The position numbers were made by a program, and so were the translations under genes. 64,000 nucleotides of DNA from Cladopsammia gracilis (lineage: Eukaryota; Cnidaria; Anthozoa; Scleractinia; Dendrophylliidae), in assembly GCA_022457155.1 (NCBI GenBank), contig JAJGOT010000258.1:742501-806500 (forward strand), in the 5' to 3' direction. The notes below the pieces were generated by a model. That model saw only the letters and a program-made list of their open reading frames with translations. It did no database searches and was not told the DNA's origin. This document shows, one piece after another, positions 52,721-64,000 of the stretch; position 1 is the stretch's first letter; every line of letters begins with the position of its first letter.

Positions 52721-54050
52721 GGCAAATACATACATCTACATATTATACTAGGAGTAATCGGAGATTAGGGTAGTGCGTTCGGCGGTTGAAAGGGGGGATT
52801 TTGTTTTTTGGTTATTGGGATAGATGAATATGTCTATGGCATATTGTCAAATTAAGGGTTATTGTGTACAGTAAAACCTGTCTTTACTCTGTGTATGAAG
52901 ACGGTAGGGAAAGTTTGGTAGCAGAAAAACAAAGTTAGTTGTAGTTGTCGGTAAAGAAAAGTGCTTGGCGGTCCCAAAACGGTAATTTGAAACCTGAAAG
53001 CGAAATTCGCAAGTAATTATATAAACAGACTATGCGCTTCTACAAATTCTCCGTTTTCTTTGTAGTTTCGCTCGCCAAATTAAGATTAGGCTTTTCCAAA
53101 CTCTCAGCCTTCATTTCCAAGTTTTCCACCGCGCTAAAAAATCACGGAAAGTTTGGAGTGTCTCCGGGAATAAATAAGCCGCGTTTGTATCGCGAGCGTT
53201 CCATCCGCATAATCTCCATCAAAGTGAGAAAAACATTCGTCACTTGATTCTTGCTCGTTTTCTGGCTTGAATCTCGCTCGTGTCCGGCCATAAATTTTCG
53301 AACGGGAAGGCTTGAATATGGTCCGATTCACGCTCAGTCAAGCCATCCGAATGTCACGGCGGTACATATGTCTCCCTCTATTCTTGCTCAATTCTCGTTT
53401 GTTTGTCTCGTTCCCGTCAGCCGAATCATCGCCATGATTTGATTCTCGCTGATTAGCATATTTTATATGTTTTAGGACACACTAAGCGTGTTGTGAGCGT
53501 GTAGTTCGGTGAAAACTGCAAAAAAGCTTCGAAAGCAGAAGGACGCACGAAAAGCACATGGAAATACACAATGTGAGCAAGGATGACATGAATCTCGCCA
53601 CGTGAGTTAGTTCGTCAAAGTGAGGCAAAACGTAAGCAAGCGCCTCAAAGCGAGGCAAATGTGTGTCGACGAACCAAAGCAATCTCGAAAAAACCTCCCT
53701 TATCAGTTGCACAGGACACCCAATAATGCACATAACTCCCAACACAAATTAGGAGTTGCGTTCTCGTACCTCGAACGCAATTAAGTGTTAACATCACTCA
53801 TTAGTATATTCAAGATCAACGACCATGGACCATGGACTGCGGTGATGCCAAATACATACAAATACATGTACGTACATGAGGCCCTGCCAGGGGGGGTCCC
53901 ATGTCGGTTCTCTGAATTTTAAAATGTCTCGTGTCGGTGTTTTATCAATGTTTCACGTTGCTGTCGGAAATTGAACAAACATTTGTCTTTTGTCGCGATT
54001 TCATTTTACGTGCTGTTGCTACTTTTTGGGTCATGTCGCCTGGTTGGAAT
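52721..54050. other. Intergenic, no gene recognised
   Basis: Only short unsupported frames; no domain or splice-bounded exon was found on either strand. Confidence 0.4.
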
Positions 54051-54059
54051 TTACACTGG

Positions 54060-54206
54060 CAGTACCTCATACATATGTACATACATACAAATACATACCC
54101 ATACGTGTACATACAAATACAAATACATACATACAAACAAATACATACATGCAAATACATACATACATACATACATACATAAATAAATACATACAAATAC
54201 ATACAC
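54060..54206. repeat. (ATAC)n / ACATACAA microsatellite
   Basis: Imperfect tandem ACATACAAATACATAC units over about 145 bp. Open frames here translate to Thr/His/Tyr repeats and are not genes. Confidence 0.95.
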
Positions 54207-54578
54207 TGTACCGCAGTTTCCTGACTGCAGGAGGGTGGACTGCGTTGCCACGAATCTTATGCTTTCAGAGTGGACGGGTATTGTAAAATTGCTCCATTTA
54301 TTGTACCTTGGCCCTTGTAAGATGAGTGAGAATTTAAGCTTTTGCTGAGCCAAGTGGTACACTTGCCGCTTTAACATTACAATGTGCAAGAACTTGCTTT
54401 TCCTGTTTAAAGGAAGCTTAGCAAGATAACCACAAAAAATCGTGAAATATATTTTAAAGGGAGACATCATTTTAAGTTTTGTGTACCGAAACTACCAAAC
54501 CGAAGTTTAACTGACTCGACGTACCGTTCAAGGTGCGTAGACAAATTGATGTTTTTAAGATTATAAGCCTGCGTGACC

Positions 54579-55324
54579 ACAGGCAGCCCAAGCTCAGTAC
54601 GTATGTGATGGTTCTTTATTATTACGCAACAAACGATTTATAGACTTTGTATGGGAAATTCATTTTAGTCTTATATATGCTAAAATAAAGCTTTAATGTA
54701 GAAGTAGACTTCACTTACTGCAACATTGTGTTTTCATTGTGTCTTTTATGCAATTTGGGTGCAACTGAATAATGTCCATTTTAGATGGTTTTGTGGCTTA
54801 CAAGTTTTTTCGATGTCGTTGGTTGTCGTTTCCACTCATAAAGGGAAGCACTCATAAAGGGAAGCATACTCACGATATGATCGTGGCAATGCTCTAACTG
54901 CCGTGGCCACACGAACAGCCGAGCGCACAGGAAGATTGCAGAAAACCGAATATTATTGAAATTTCTCCCCCTAAAATCGCAGTGCGATCGCCGAGAGGAG
55001 TCAATGTGATAGGAAATGTACGTGGCCTTATGGCTGTGGTGTTTTTATGGCGATTTGGTCCACCCTTTGTGATGCGAGAGAGATTTGTGGGACAAGGTCA
55101 CCGGGAGTAACCGGCCTTGCTTCGCTTTATGAGTGGAAGCGACATCCAATGACATCACGAAAACTTGTAAGCCACAAAACCGTCTAAAATGGACATCATT
55201 TGCGCTCAAATTGCATAAAAGACAACGAAAACACAATGTTGAGGTAAGCGAACTTTATTTATACATTGAAGCTTTATTTGTGTAATAACAACAAACCATC
55301 CAGACTAAGCTTGGGCTGCCTGTA
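54579..55324. mobile_element. Foldback element, about 745 bp
   Basis: ACAGGCAGCCCAAGCT at the left pairs with AGCTTGGGCTGCCTGT at the right. The inner arms (AATGTCCATTTTAGATGGTT and its mirror near 55175) also pair. Confidence 0.75.
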
Positions 55325-56568
55325 GCCTGACATGTCTCGCAGCACAGCCCATTAAGCTATAGCTTTATAGCTTTAAAAGTTTGAAGAACCCAGATGGTTT
55401 TGCTTGATTGGACTGAAAAGAATGGAGTAATTGATTTATAAATGCTTGACCGAATGATTCAGCAGATCATCGTCATATACATAACTGTCATATTCTTCTT
55501 AAATCATCCAGGCTAGGGCAATATTCCCTGCCATTTCAGGGTCCAAAAATATGGAACAGCATTGACAAAAAGACAAAAGATATTAAGTTAATTTTCTCTT
55601 TTTAAAAAATGTATCAAGCAAAACATTCTACATGTATCAAAGCACAGCAATGATGGTAGTGGCAAATAATTCTCCAGTAAACAAATTTTTCACCCTTTAT
55701 TGCTTCTATACAATGTTTTATTGTTATCTTCAATTGAATTGTAAAACAAGCATTCAACCTAAAGTTATGTAATGTCTGTTGAAGGGGGTCTATTACAGTG
55801 TACTTCAAGCATTTCTGCTTTTGTATAGACTCCTTGTCACTTTTAATTTAAGCTTGTTACTGAGAATCCGATCATGCTTACTCTGGGCAAAATTATTGTC
55901 CAATTTAAGTTAAAATCAAATAGTATTAATGTATCAAAAATATAAGTAGATCCCATTTTTGCTTTTCTCACATAGCATTTGTATGTATGCATTTTGACAC
56001 GAAGGTGTGAAAATCTACTTTTATTAACTTCAACTTTTATTACTTCCATCACTTTGTACTACAATGTATATTATAAATAGAAAACAACAGTACTTTCATT
56101 CAGGTTGCAAAGTTTTTTAATGACTTTCCAACCTTGTGTTCACAGTCAATCATGCATGATAAATGCCATGCTATTCTTCAATTGTTAAAACTGGATGGCA
56201 TCATTTATGTTCAAAATTAAGAATGGGCAATAAAGTCATAAACAGAATGTATGAGGCAGAAATATATGAACTTTAGCCTTGCTTTATTAATACATCTAGC
56301 TGTCTCTGGAAAAATATTCTCCCTTTTGAGGTACAAATTAATTTCCATTAAAATGCTTTAAAATTTGGTGTGAATATTTATTAATAATTGGCACCTTTTG
56401 AAGCAGATAAAAGTGACAATAAAGTATTTCCCTTGTTATAATTCAAAGAAATACAGTATTTGTGCCATTTCATAAGGGTTGAACTAAAACTTATGCCTGA
56501 TTCCTACCTTGTGAAATAAACTTGAGTATATGTGTAGGGTTTACTTTAAACTATCAAATTAATTTCAG
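55325..56568. other. AT-rich stretch, no gene recognised
   Basis: Upstream of the possible Kelch-like exon. No earlier exon of that gene could be identified here. Confidence 0.4.
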
Positions 56569-56787
56569 AAATGTTGAGTGAGACCAAAGGCAAGAGGCTG
56601 GGAACACTCTGCTGCCGTGGCGTTAAGCCCCCAGTAGTTAGAGGCCATGCCGCAGCCTTCAACTACATGTACATGTACTGGTTCAAGGCTTTTGGTCATA
56701 CAGGCTATTACAGCCAGTCTGTTGAAGTTTCAAACATAGATGTGTCCCAAAAGATCATTTCTAAGGGCAATCCCATGAATTCACCAG
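56569..56787 (+). CDS. Possible internal exon, Kelch-like
   Basis: Acceptor TTAATTTCAG, donor ACCAG|GTAAAC; 219 nt, a symmetric phase-1 exon. It reads KGKRLGTLCCRGVKPPVVRG and then HAAAFNYMYMYWFKAFGHTG with SVEVSNIDVSQ. The 'P-P-V-x-R-G-H-A...Y-x-F...F-G' spacing resembles one Kelch blade, although the usual Gly-Gly is replaced by Lys-Ala. No companion exon was found, so it may belong to a larger gene or be a captured fragment. Confidence 0.35.
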
Positions 56788-56857
56788 GTAAACGAAGTCT
56801 TGGTTGTTGAATTGCTTTGTTGATATATGTGCACTTTAGGTCTACATGTGAATATGG

Positions 56858-57360
56858 TCAACTCTCTCTAAGACTGACACTGTCGGGACCAGCCCCAACT
56901 GTCTGTCTTAGAGAGGTTTCCGGCTTATAGAGAATCGAGGTAACGTGACACCAGTAAATCTGAGACAATAAAGTTTGACCTATGCACAATGAATACACAA
57001 AATCAAATCAAATCAATTTATTTAAGTGTCAGAGTTCTAGCACGTGAGTGCTAAATTGTGGACACTTTCCAGATTTAATTGCAATTTGGAAATGTTGGTT
57101 TTTGTCGGTTCTGTTTAAAGTTGTTTACTTAAGCAAAACCTACAAACTGAAATAAAAGTAATATTAGAAAAGTCGACTCATTTGTTCATAATTATTCAGC
57201 ACTTACATTTCCGTTTTGAAGTATTTTCCTCTAAAAAAGCACTTCTCAAGTGTCAGTTGTCCTTCTTAGAGAGGTGTCCGTCTTATAGAGAGGTTACAGT
57301 TACAGAAAAATGACTGAAAAACAGCAGGGACCAACACCAGATGTTCATCTTATAGAGGTG
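56858..57360. repeat. CTTATAGAGAGG repeat region
   Basis: Several copies of CTTAGAGAGGTGTCCGTCTT-like units occur near 56905, 57270 and 57345, some inverted. They look like Tc1/pogo-type transposon ends. Confidence 0.55.
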
Positions 57361-58483
57361 TCTGTTAAGAGAGAGTTAATTAATTATGAACAAATGAGTC
57401 AACAAGTGATCAGTAAGGAAATACATGTAAATTGTAAATTAAATGGCAGTTTTTATCTCGTTAAAGCGCATGCGCGCATAACGAGATATAGGAGTCACTA
57501 GAATATGGGGACAAAAGTTGTTAACAAATTTTTGTGGACTTTTGTCCGGGGGGGTTAGTTGTTTCTTCTTTATAGAAGCTATATTAGGGCATCGAGGATA
57601 TGGTTGGTTAAACCGGTTAGAATTTCAAGAAGGGCATCACATACTGCTCCTAAAATTTTTGGGGAGCGCCCCCGGACCTATTGTTAATTTCCCTTGGGTA
57701 TCGGGATGTCAAAACTTGTGACGAACTTGTCATATCTTACATTACGTTACCGCAAAGGTATTAAGTTCTTCTTAAGTTTCGATATCTCACGTTACCTATC
57801 AGTTTCAATCATTTGTCGTAAAGCCATTAAAGCTGCATTGCGTTTTTTTTTTGGTAAACGCAGTTTGAGAATTTCACGGTGTATTTTTACGAATGGAGAC
57901 GTTTTAAGAAAGTTAAATGGGACGGGAAAGTTTGTGTTTTAATATGAGCGATATGGCAGAGCAAAATTGTGTTTGTTCTATTTTGATTCATTGCTATTAC
58001 GGTTTGATTATGCAATAGTATGGGAACGACGTCATAGTTTTGTTTATTTAGCTACCGTGCACAAGGATATTATGCGGATTGTGCGACTGAATTTGTTTTG
58101 CGGGAGGATATTTTTGCGGGTCGCGGAGACAGCTAAAATTTGCTGGAAGGAAATGCTTGCGGATTTCTGGGCAAGTATAAATAAAATCCAAGGCATCGGT
58201 ATTAAACTGCAATTTTACTTCCTGACCGGAGGTTTGTATAGTTCCCATAGTTATGGTTGCTGTTCTGGCGCCAATATGAACATAAACAACGAGAAAACTA
58301 GTGAGTGAATTATTGTACGTTGTTGTAAAAACGTATCAGTATTATGATAACAGTCTCTGGTTCGTTTGAGGACGTGTCTGGAGTTGAATCAGGAATACAA
58401 ATGACTGTTGTGCCGGTCGTCTCGGAGTTCACTGTTATGAGAATTATGAGATATGAGAGTTCACCGTTCTGTAAAACGCGGAC
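57361..58483. other. Intergenic, no gene recognised
   Basis: Open frames at 57518-58308 have no recognised domain. Confidence 0.35.
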
Positions 58484-58576
58484 CGGATGGCGGTAGATGG
58501 CGGATGGCGGATGGCGGACGGCGGACGGCGGATAATAAAATGCGGATAACAAAATGCGGATGATAAAATGCGGATG
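58484..58576. repeat. GGATGGC / ATGCGGATAA tandem repeats
   Basis: Seven- to eight-base GGATGGCG units grade into AAAATGCGGAT units. Confidence 0.85.
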
Positions 58577-58817
58577 AAAAAAACAACAGAAAAATAATTC
58601 CTTACGATTTTTACAAAAAAAAAAACAAAGAAAGAAAAGCAGAAATAACTTTAAAATGGCACGAAACAAAAACACGAAACAGTAACTTTATTGTCCAAAC
58701 TGTCTTCAAGTTCCACTTCATGCCTCACTCAACCGTAGTTGGAAAATATATGAATGTTGCGTTTCGAGCCCCTCCCCTAGGTTAGACCGATTGTGCAGTC
58801 TGCACGTGTTTGAGGAT

Positions 58818-58872
58818 GGAGTCCGACGAGTGTGACGATTACGGGCTTTTAAAATCTGTGTTTAGGAAACGG
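58818..58872 (+). CDS. Possible first exon of a small gene
   Basis: ATG in a good context (GAGGATGG), reading MESDECDDYGLLKSVFRKR up to a consensus donor (AAACG|GTAAGT). A matching acceptor (TTTTTATCATAG) lies at the start of the 58996-59132 repeat and again at 61524; joined in phase it adds YVKRVNYYTSFRYGYLWNA and soon stops. No family is recognised. Confidence 0.25.
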
Positions 58873-58995
58873 TAAGTTAGTAGAGTTCTTAAATTCGATT
58901 TAACTTCACCTGTTACTTTGCTTCACAAACAATCTTTGCTGACTTTTTATTCGTGTTTGTATCTGGTTCGTTGAAGAGTCAGGAAGGTGATGCAG

Positions 58996-59132
58996 TTGAG
59001 TGTTTTTATCATAGATATGTTAAAAGGGTTAATTACTACACTAGTTTCCGTTATGGATATCTTTGGAATGCATGTATTCAGATAAGACCTTTTTGAGTGT
59101 TCCACTGTCACGATCATTCATTCCTGTGTTAT
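58996..59132 (+). repeat. Direct repeat, left copy
   Basis: Starts TTGAGTGTTTTTATCATAG and ends CCTGTGTTAT. The copy at 61524-61666 is nearly identical; the left copy lacks a few bases (GTATTCAGAT-AAGACC). The two copies bracket retroelement sequence. Confidence 0.85.
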
Positions 59133-60775
59133 CCTTTGTGAAAGCAAGAGCAACACTACAATGGTGTCTCAGTGATTCCGACCGCCATTACTGTGTCCGA
59201 TCCAGAACTGTTGGCATGTGATGCTTGTCTTGATGCTTGTGGTGCAGTGTGTTTTGGGGAATTCCTCCATGCCAAGTTTCCTCCTTTTATTGCTAGTCAA
59301 CATTTGAACATTAACCAGCTCGAACTGCTTACAATCAGGTCAGCGTATACGCACTGAACAATCAACGTTCAACGAACGCCTTCATGCAGCGTTGTCTACG
59401 TGAACTTTGGTTGTTGCTGTCTCTTAACAATATCCGTTTATCTGCGCGTTACATTAGCGGGAAGTCTAACGTTTTAGCGGATGCGTTGAGTCGTTCTCAC
59501 TTAGACTCCTCGAACTCAGAATATGTGCAGCATGCCGTAGCTACCTTGAACATTACCCAAGTATTTCCTAGCGACTCTAAGTTCGTTTTTAATGTATATT
59601 AAGTAGCTACTTCCATTTATTTTCATAAATCCTTATTAAGTTTATTGATTTTTTTTTCTTTCTGTTTTTCAATTTAATCTCGCAGATCACATCGACGCTT
59701 TGCAGCGCTAGCAGTATTTAGGAACTATTCAGGTCCATGCTTTTTGCGACTACACAAAGCGCTCTGTGAGATGCTATATGCGAACATATTTATTGTTTTG
59801 CCAATATTTCGATTTCTTACCTTTTCCAGTTTCCAAATCCGTTTATTTGCTTTATTTAGTTTTTTTTGTCACGTTCTTTAACGTCATACCGTTCGATCGT
59901 TAATTATTTGAGCATTATTTCACATATTAACCGCTCGTGTGGTGCCAGTTTTGCCTTTCTTCACGATTATGACGTTTATCTTGCTAAACGAGCGGTGCGT
60001 CGGATCTTGGGTGATTGTGTCGCACGAAAAGAACCGATCACTGTTGAGATCCTTTTACAATTGTCCCGTATTTTCGATTTAGATAATCATTTGCACGTCT
60101 GCATGCGTGCTTTATTTTTAGTAGCCTTATTTTCTTTTTTACGTATCTCTAATTTAGTACCGTATAAGTTGTCTGAAATTGGCGATTCCCAGGCGTATTT
60201 TTTGACGCTATCTAGCGTTACTTTCACACCGCAAGGGGTTTTGTTGCGCATCACGCGCACGGAGACACTCCAGTTTCGGGAGCGGGTTTTAGAAATTCCC
60301 TTGCCGTTTATTCCCGGTTCGCCCCTTTGTCCTGTCACCGCGCTTAGGCAGTATTTAGCTAGTGTACAATTGTCGCCCTCCACCATTATTCGTTTGTCAA
60401 TCTCGGGGATCGAACAAGCCTATCTTGGCTCACCAGTATAACGCTTTTATTAAGAAGTCACTTTCAGCCATTGGGTTTAATCCCGCACAGTATTCCTCGC
60501 ACAGTTTTCGTCGCGGGGGCGCTACATTTGCTTTTTGTAATCGAGCGCCTACAGCTTTTATTAAATCGCATGGCGATTGGAAGAGTGACGCATATTTAGT
60601 CTATCTCACTCTTTCCAACGAAAATAAGTTTAAAATTCTCCATTCTATCACAACCAGACTTTCTCCCACATCGTAACTTCTTCTTCTCAAACCCTTATTT
60701 CATTCTTTTTTCCCCTTTGGGTTTGGCGGTCTAGGGTGTTGTCTCTTGTGCAGTATCAATTTTAAATAAACATCC
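59133..60775 (+). mobile_element. DIRS-like tyrosine-recombinase retroelement, degraded
   Basis: In order on the plus strand there is an RNase H-like segment (about 59172-59357; HLNINQLELLTI), the C-terminal connection (59384-59602; ISGKSNVLADALSRSH), and a tyrosine recombinase (about 59750-60676). RNase H followed by a tyrosine recombinase is the hallmark of DIRS/Ngaro-type elements rather than LTR or LINE elements. The reverse transcriptase core is missing and frames are broken, so it is inactive. Confidence 0.8.
59760..60676 (+). pseudogene. Tyrosine recombinase of the DIRS-like element
   Basis: The N-terminal SAM-like part reads SYRSIVNYLSIISHINRSCG. The catalytic Arg lies in FLRISNL (about 60140), the H-x-x-R box in SHSFRRGGATF (about 60500), and the nucleophile Tyr in GDWKSDAYLVYL (about 60590). 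A frameshift between 60400 and 60441 separates the last two boxes from the first. It would integrate circular cDNA by site-specific recombination if intact. Confidence 0.8.
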
Positions 60776-60811
60776 GTTTAACCCCATCTACTGAGTCTGT
60801 TTGTAGTAGTA

Positions 60812-61517
60812 ATTGCAAAACAGTGTCTATCCATATCAAATACCCTTGCATTGCATGACAATCCGAGTTTTATGACCTCAATAAACAAAATTTTAGAAAC
60901 CTTCCAAGGTATATCAGATACAAATTCTCTTTTCGTGGAAAATAGTCAGAAATCCATGAAAATTTTCTTAAATAGAATTATTAATAATATAGAATCAGAA
61001 TCTAAGGTACATCAGATGAAGCTTGTTCAACTAAACATCAAGCTTAATTTTTATTCTAAATTCACAAATGACACAGGAAGTTCTAGTAACTGTTATGACG
61101 TAATAAAAAATATGAAACACAGACGAACACTGGCTAAGTTTCGAACAGGAAATCATTGCCTACGTGTTGAAACGGGTAGACATGCAAAACCAAAAATTCC
61201 AAGAGATTTGAGGCACTGCGAATGCTGCTTACCAAATGACGTTGAAGAAGAAATTCATTTCTTTTTCGACTGTGTTTCATATTCTGACCTAAGAAATTCA
61301 CTACATTGTAAAAGTTTTTTGAACCTACAAAATACATATAGAATTAATTTCTTTTTTAACAATGTTGACACAGGTGGGTCACTTTATATATGAAGCTTCA
61401 GAGAGACTAAACACTCTGTTAGCAAAGACTGCAATCACTATATTCTAGTTTAATCTGTTAGTGTAATAGGCAATACCATGTATGTAAATGGGAATGCCAA
61501 TAAACTTTTGATTTGAT
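60812..61517 (+). mobile_element. LINE 3' fragment, second type
   Basis: A 180-codon frame (60851-61393) reads RTLAKFRTGNHCLRVETGRH, LRHCECCLPNDVEEEIHFFF and DCVSYSDLR, the C-terminal Cys/His block of non-LTR elements, different from the copy at 2748-3756. The 3' end is the microsatellite-like TTTTGATTTGATTTG. Confidence 0.75.
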
Positions 61518-61523
61518 TTGTAA

Positions 61524-61666
61524 TTGAGTGTTTTTATCATAGATATGTTAAAAGGGTTAATTACTACACTAGTTTCCGTTATGGATATCTTTGGAATGCA
61601 TGTGTATTCAGATATTAAAGACCTTTTTGAGTGTTCCACTGGCACGATCATTCATTCCTGTGTTAT
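61524..61666 (+). repeat. Direct repeat, right copy
   Basis: Longer counterpart of 58996-59132. A frame running through it (61524-61760) has no recognised domain. Confidence 0.85.
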
Positions 61667-62813
61667 TTATAATCGCCAAAACGGGAATCTGAATAACTGG
61701 TTATATATATTTAAAGTTAACTTCGTCAGGGGTGAAAGAGTTTTGTTTCCTAAGTACTAGAAAATCATACTTTTCATACTTTTCACGTTTTTTAAATTTG
61801 GCTTTCTTTACATGTAGTATTTTATCTATTAAACATACGATACATATATTAATTTGAGAATATCAGTATTATAAAAGTGACAGGCCAAACACGACTCCCG
61901 CTAGTTGCAAAATGTATAAAGAAACCTCTAGAATAGCTTTGACAAATGCTCGATGTATTGTATGACTCTTTGATCTTTGGGATATAAATCTCTTTAATGA
62001 CAGGAGGTCAGTTTACATGCTGTGCACACTCACTGCCATTTATAGAATTATTGTTTCTCTATGCCTTCGTTATGCTAGCTCTCTTGGCATATGTTGGGGC
62101 GTCTTTGGCTAACTTTTGTTGCAAGATAAGTAGTGATCGGCTGCAGTTTTTGTTAATTTTTATGAATATGCTTGGATCAGTCAATTTCTCAGCCGGTGAT
62201 TTAGTGTCTAAGTCTGCGGTGTGCAAGACTTGTGAGAAAGTGGATCTTTATCACGGATGTAAGTGTCTAAGATCAAAGTCTGAAGCTGCCGTATCTCTAC
62301 TGGAATAATGACTTCTTGCAGTTTATGTTTTAGCTCCTTGTTTTATTCTGTTTTTGAGTAGTGTTTCTTGTAGCTTGAAGAACCTCCTGATCCGTTGTTT
62401 CATAATGGCGTTCGGGATTGCATCCCGACAATGGCTTGTACAGATGTAGTGATCTGTTTTGAAAATCTCACGGATGCTAGTGAATTCTTACGTTTTTCCA
62501 CAGTTTATTTTTTAGTATTTATCAAATTATTATCCTAAAGCTGTAAACTGCGCATTGTAAATTGGCGTAGAAATAATGGCAAAGTCCCGGGTTGGCGTCA
62601 TCTAATTACCATTTTGTAAATTCAAATCTCTAAAAATAAACTCACAAACGCGACCGGTTGAAAACAAGAAATATTTTACCATTCAACTATTCAATGTACA
62701 TAGAGTTAATTCTGAAAATATATTTCTAGGGGTGAGGTACCGTGTATACGGTAAACACCGTGAGTTACGTTCGTGTTGCAGTTACAGTTTTGAATTTGTT
62801 TTCGTACATTGGA
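61667..62813. other. Intergenic, one unassigned open frame
   Basis: An open frame at 61997-62308 plus is Cys-rich with one hydrophobic stretch (IELLFLYAFVMLALLAYVGA). It is not recognised, and whether it is coding is unclear. Confidence 0.3.
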
Positions 62814-62821
62814 ATGAATAT

Positions 62822-63248
62822 CCCGGGGGGGGGGGGGTACTCCCTATAATGGGCTATACGGGGATGCTCCGCCCGAAAGGGGTACCTTTTTGAGGCTAGA
62901 GGTATATGAAAGGGTCGGGATTTCACGAGTTGAAGTATATGAAAGGGTAGGGATTTTACGAAGAATAGGAAAGGGAAGCGAAGCCACGCCGTTGAAGCAT
63001 AAAAAGGTAGGGAAAACTGCCATTTAACTATTATAAAAATGGCCTTTCAAAATATCTCAAACAGACACACTTAAAGGCTCTCAAAGGGGTACCATTTTTA
63101 TTGAAAGGTATATGAAAGGGGTACCATTTTCAATGAAAGGTATATGAAAGGGGTACCTTTTCTGTCAAAATCGGTATATGAAAGGGTAAGGGTTTGAACC
63201 TCGGGGCGGAGCATCCCCGTACGAAACTTTGCTGAGTACCCCCCCGGG
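62822..63248. mobile_element. hAT-like MITE with 8-bp target duplication, copy 2
   Basis: It starts CCCGGGGGGGGGGGGGTACT and ends GAGTACCCCCCCGGG. Perfect ATGAATAT duplications lie at 62814-62821 and 63249-63256. Inside are ATACGGGGATGCTCC, mirrored near 63205, and repeated TATATGAAAGGG units. Same end type as 29417-29746. Confidence 0.92.
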
Positions 63249-63416
63249 ATGAATATTGACTTATTGTGACCCGTACGAACTTTTTACGACTGATACCATA
63301 AGTTATATAAGGCAATGTAAAAACAAGGAGTAACGGTAATCAATGTATTTTAAAGTTAATGTTTGCACGCTTACGTGAGTTCGAGCCAGTTGATTACGCG
63401 GCTTTGCTGGTCATGA

Positions 63417-63459
<43 letters not shown>

Positions 63460-64000
63460 GTGTGTGTGGGAAATGGGATTTGTGATCCCGGGTTATGGAC
63501 CCTTCACGCTCAGTAACTAGTATAGGGTGAAGTAGAAAATGCTTTATCTGAGAACATGAAAGGCGAATGCAAGTTGAAATTTAATTCTTCATTACTTGTT
63601 AAATACTTTAAGACATGCAGTTTCAACAATAACTATTTCTTTTTTTTGTAAAAGTCATAAGAAGGGTCGCACGGAGGTTCATTTTTTATTTTGTAGTGCA
63701 AATTAGGGCCTTTGTTGTTTAAACCTCACTGGGATTACAAAGTTTAAATAAGAAAGGAAAAACGAAATGAGTTCTGGTAGTTGTAGTCAAATGACGCTAT
63801 CGTGCAAATGGCCTATTGTGGTTACAGGGGGAGTGTCGTTGCTGGTTGCTGTAGTGGGGGCCGGGGGGCCTCTGGTGTCCACCCCCCCCCCCCCCCTCCC
63901 CACCTCCGGGCGCTGGAGCCTCGCGGTTCGCCTCGAGTCGTTTCGCCTTCGGGGAGTCTTTAACAACGAGCTCGGAAGACTGGCACCGGTAGCATAGTAT
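63249..64000. other. Right edge, no gene recognised
   Basis: It contains a GT microsatellite and a C run near 63882. The 63767-63997 frame is Gly/Pro/Leu-rich and unsupported. Confidence 0.35.
63418..63468. repeat. (GT)n microsatellite
   Basis: About 25 GT units with one interruption. Confidence 0.95.

Noticed and set aside
53931..54286. Tyr/His/Thr-repeat and Cys/Met/Tyr-repeat proteins
   Set aside because: Translations of the ATAC microsatellite on both strands.
63767..63997. 76-aa Gly/Pro-rich frame at the right edge
   Set aside because: Spans a poly-C run and lacks any domain; probably noncoding.

Overview
The window looks like an AT-rich nuclear segment of an invertebrate animal, most probably a cnidarian (an anthozoan such as a coral or sea anemone; this is inference). 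The reasons are short exons with GT/AG introns, a lectin-like plus F5/8C (discoidin) module of a kind I associate with cnidarian secreted proteins, and dense foldback/MITE, tRNA-derived, LINE and tyrosine-recombinase elements. There are no operons, CRISPR arrays or prokaryotic genes.

Region 1-38.4 kb is dominated by one minus-strand gene. I assembled 23 coding exons by eye from position 38405 (signal peptide) down to 1381. They join in phase at every junction and give 1821 nt, or 607 codons, of an ADAM-type disintegrin and metalloprotease. The order is signal peptide, propeptide with the CSGLRG signature, metalloprotease with an intact HExGHNxGxxHD zinc motif and CIM Met-turn, disintegrin domain, and ADAM cysteine-rich domain. 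The gene runs off the left edge, so any EGF, transmembrane and cytoplasmic parts are missing.

Between ADAM exons 19 and 20 lie four further well-formed exons on the same strand. They encode a different protein: a lectin-like module followed by the first two thirds of an F5/8C domain. Their entry phase does not fit ADAM exon 19, so they look like a nested, alternatively spliced or remnant unit. This is the most interesting genic oddity here.

The ADAM introns are full of mobile DNA. Intron 12 holds a 6.1-kb inverted-repeat element. Its left arm was split by a 983-bp foldback element with TTAA target duplications, and the matching empty site is preserved in the right arm. A TTAA-flanked MITE family carrying YY1-like and CRE-like motifs occurs four times. 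A hAT-like family with perfect 8-bp duplications occurs twice. There is a dimeric tRNA-Thr-derived element with a 12-bp duplication, a degenerate hammerhead ribozyme, and several 5'-truncated LINEs.

Region 38.4-64 kb is mostly nested transposons: a Harbinger-like MITE containing a 3.3-kb element with CCTTAAGTCG arrays, a Harbinger-like element containing a foldback that contains a tRNA-like sequence, and others. Near 59-61.7 kb is a DIRS-like retroelement with RNase H and tyrosine recombinase, next to a LINE tail, both between 140-bp direct repeats. Only one possible host exon (Kelch-like, 56.6 kb) and one weak first exon (58.8 kb) were seen there.
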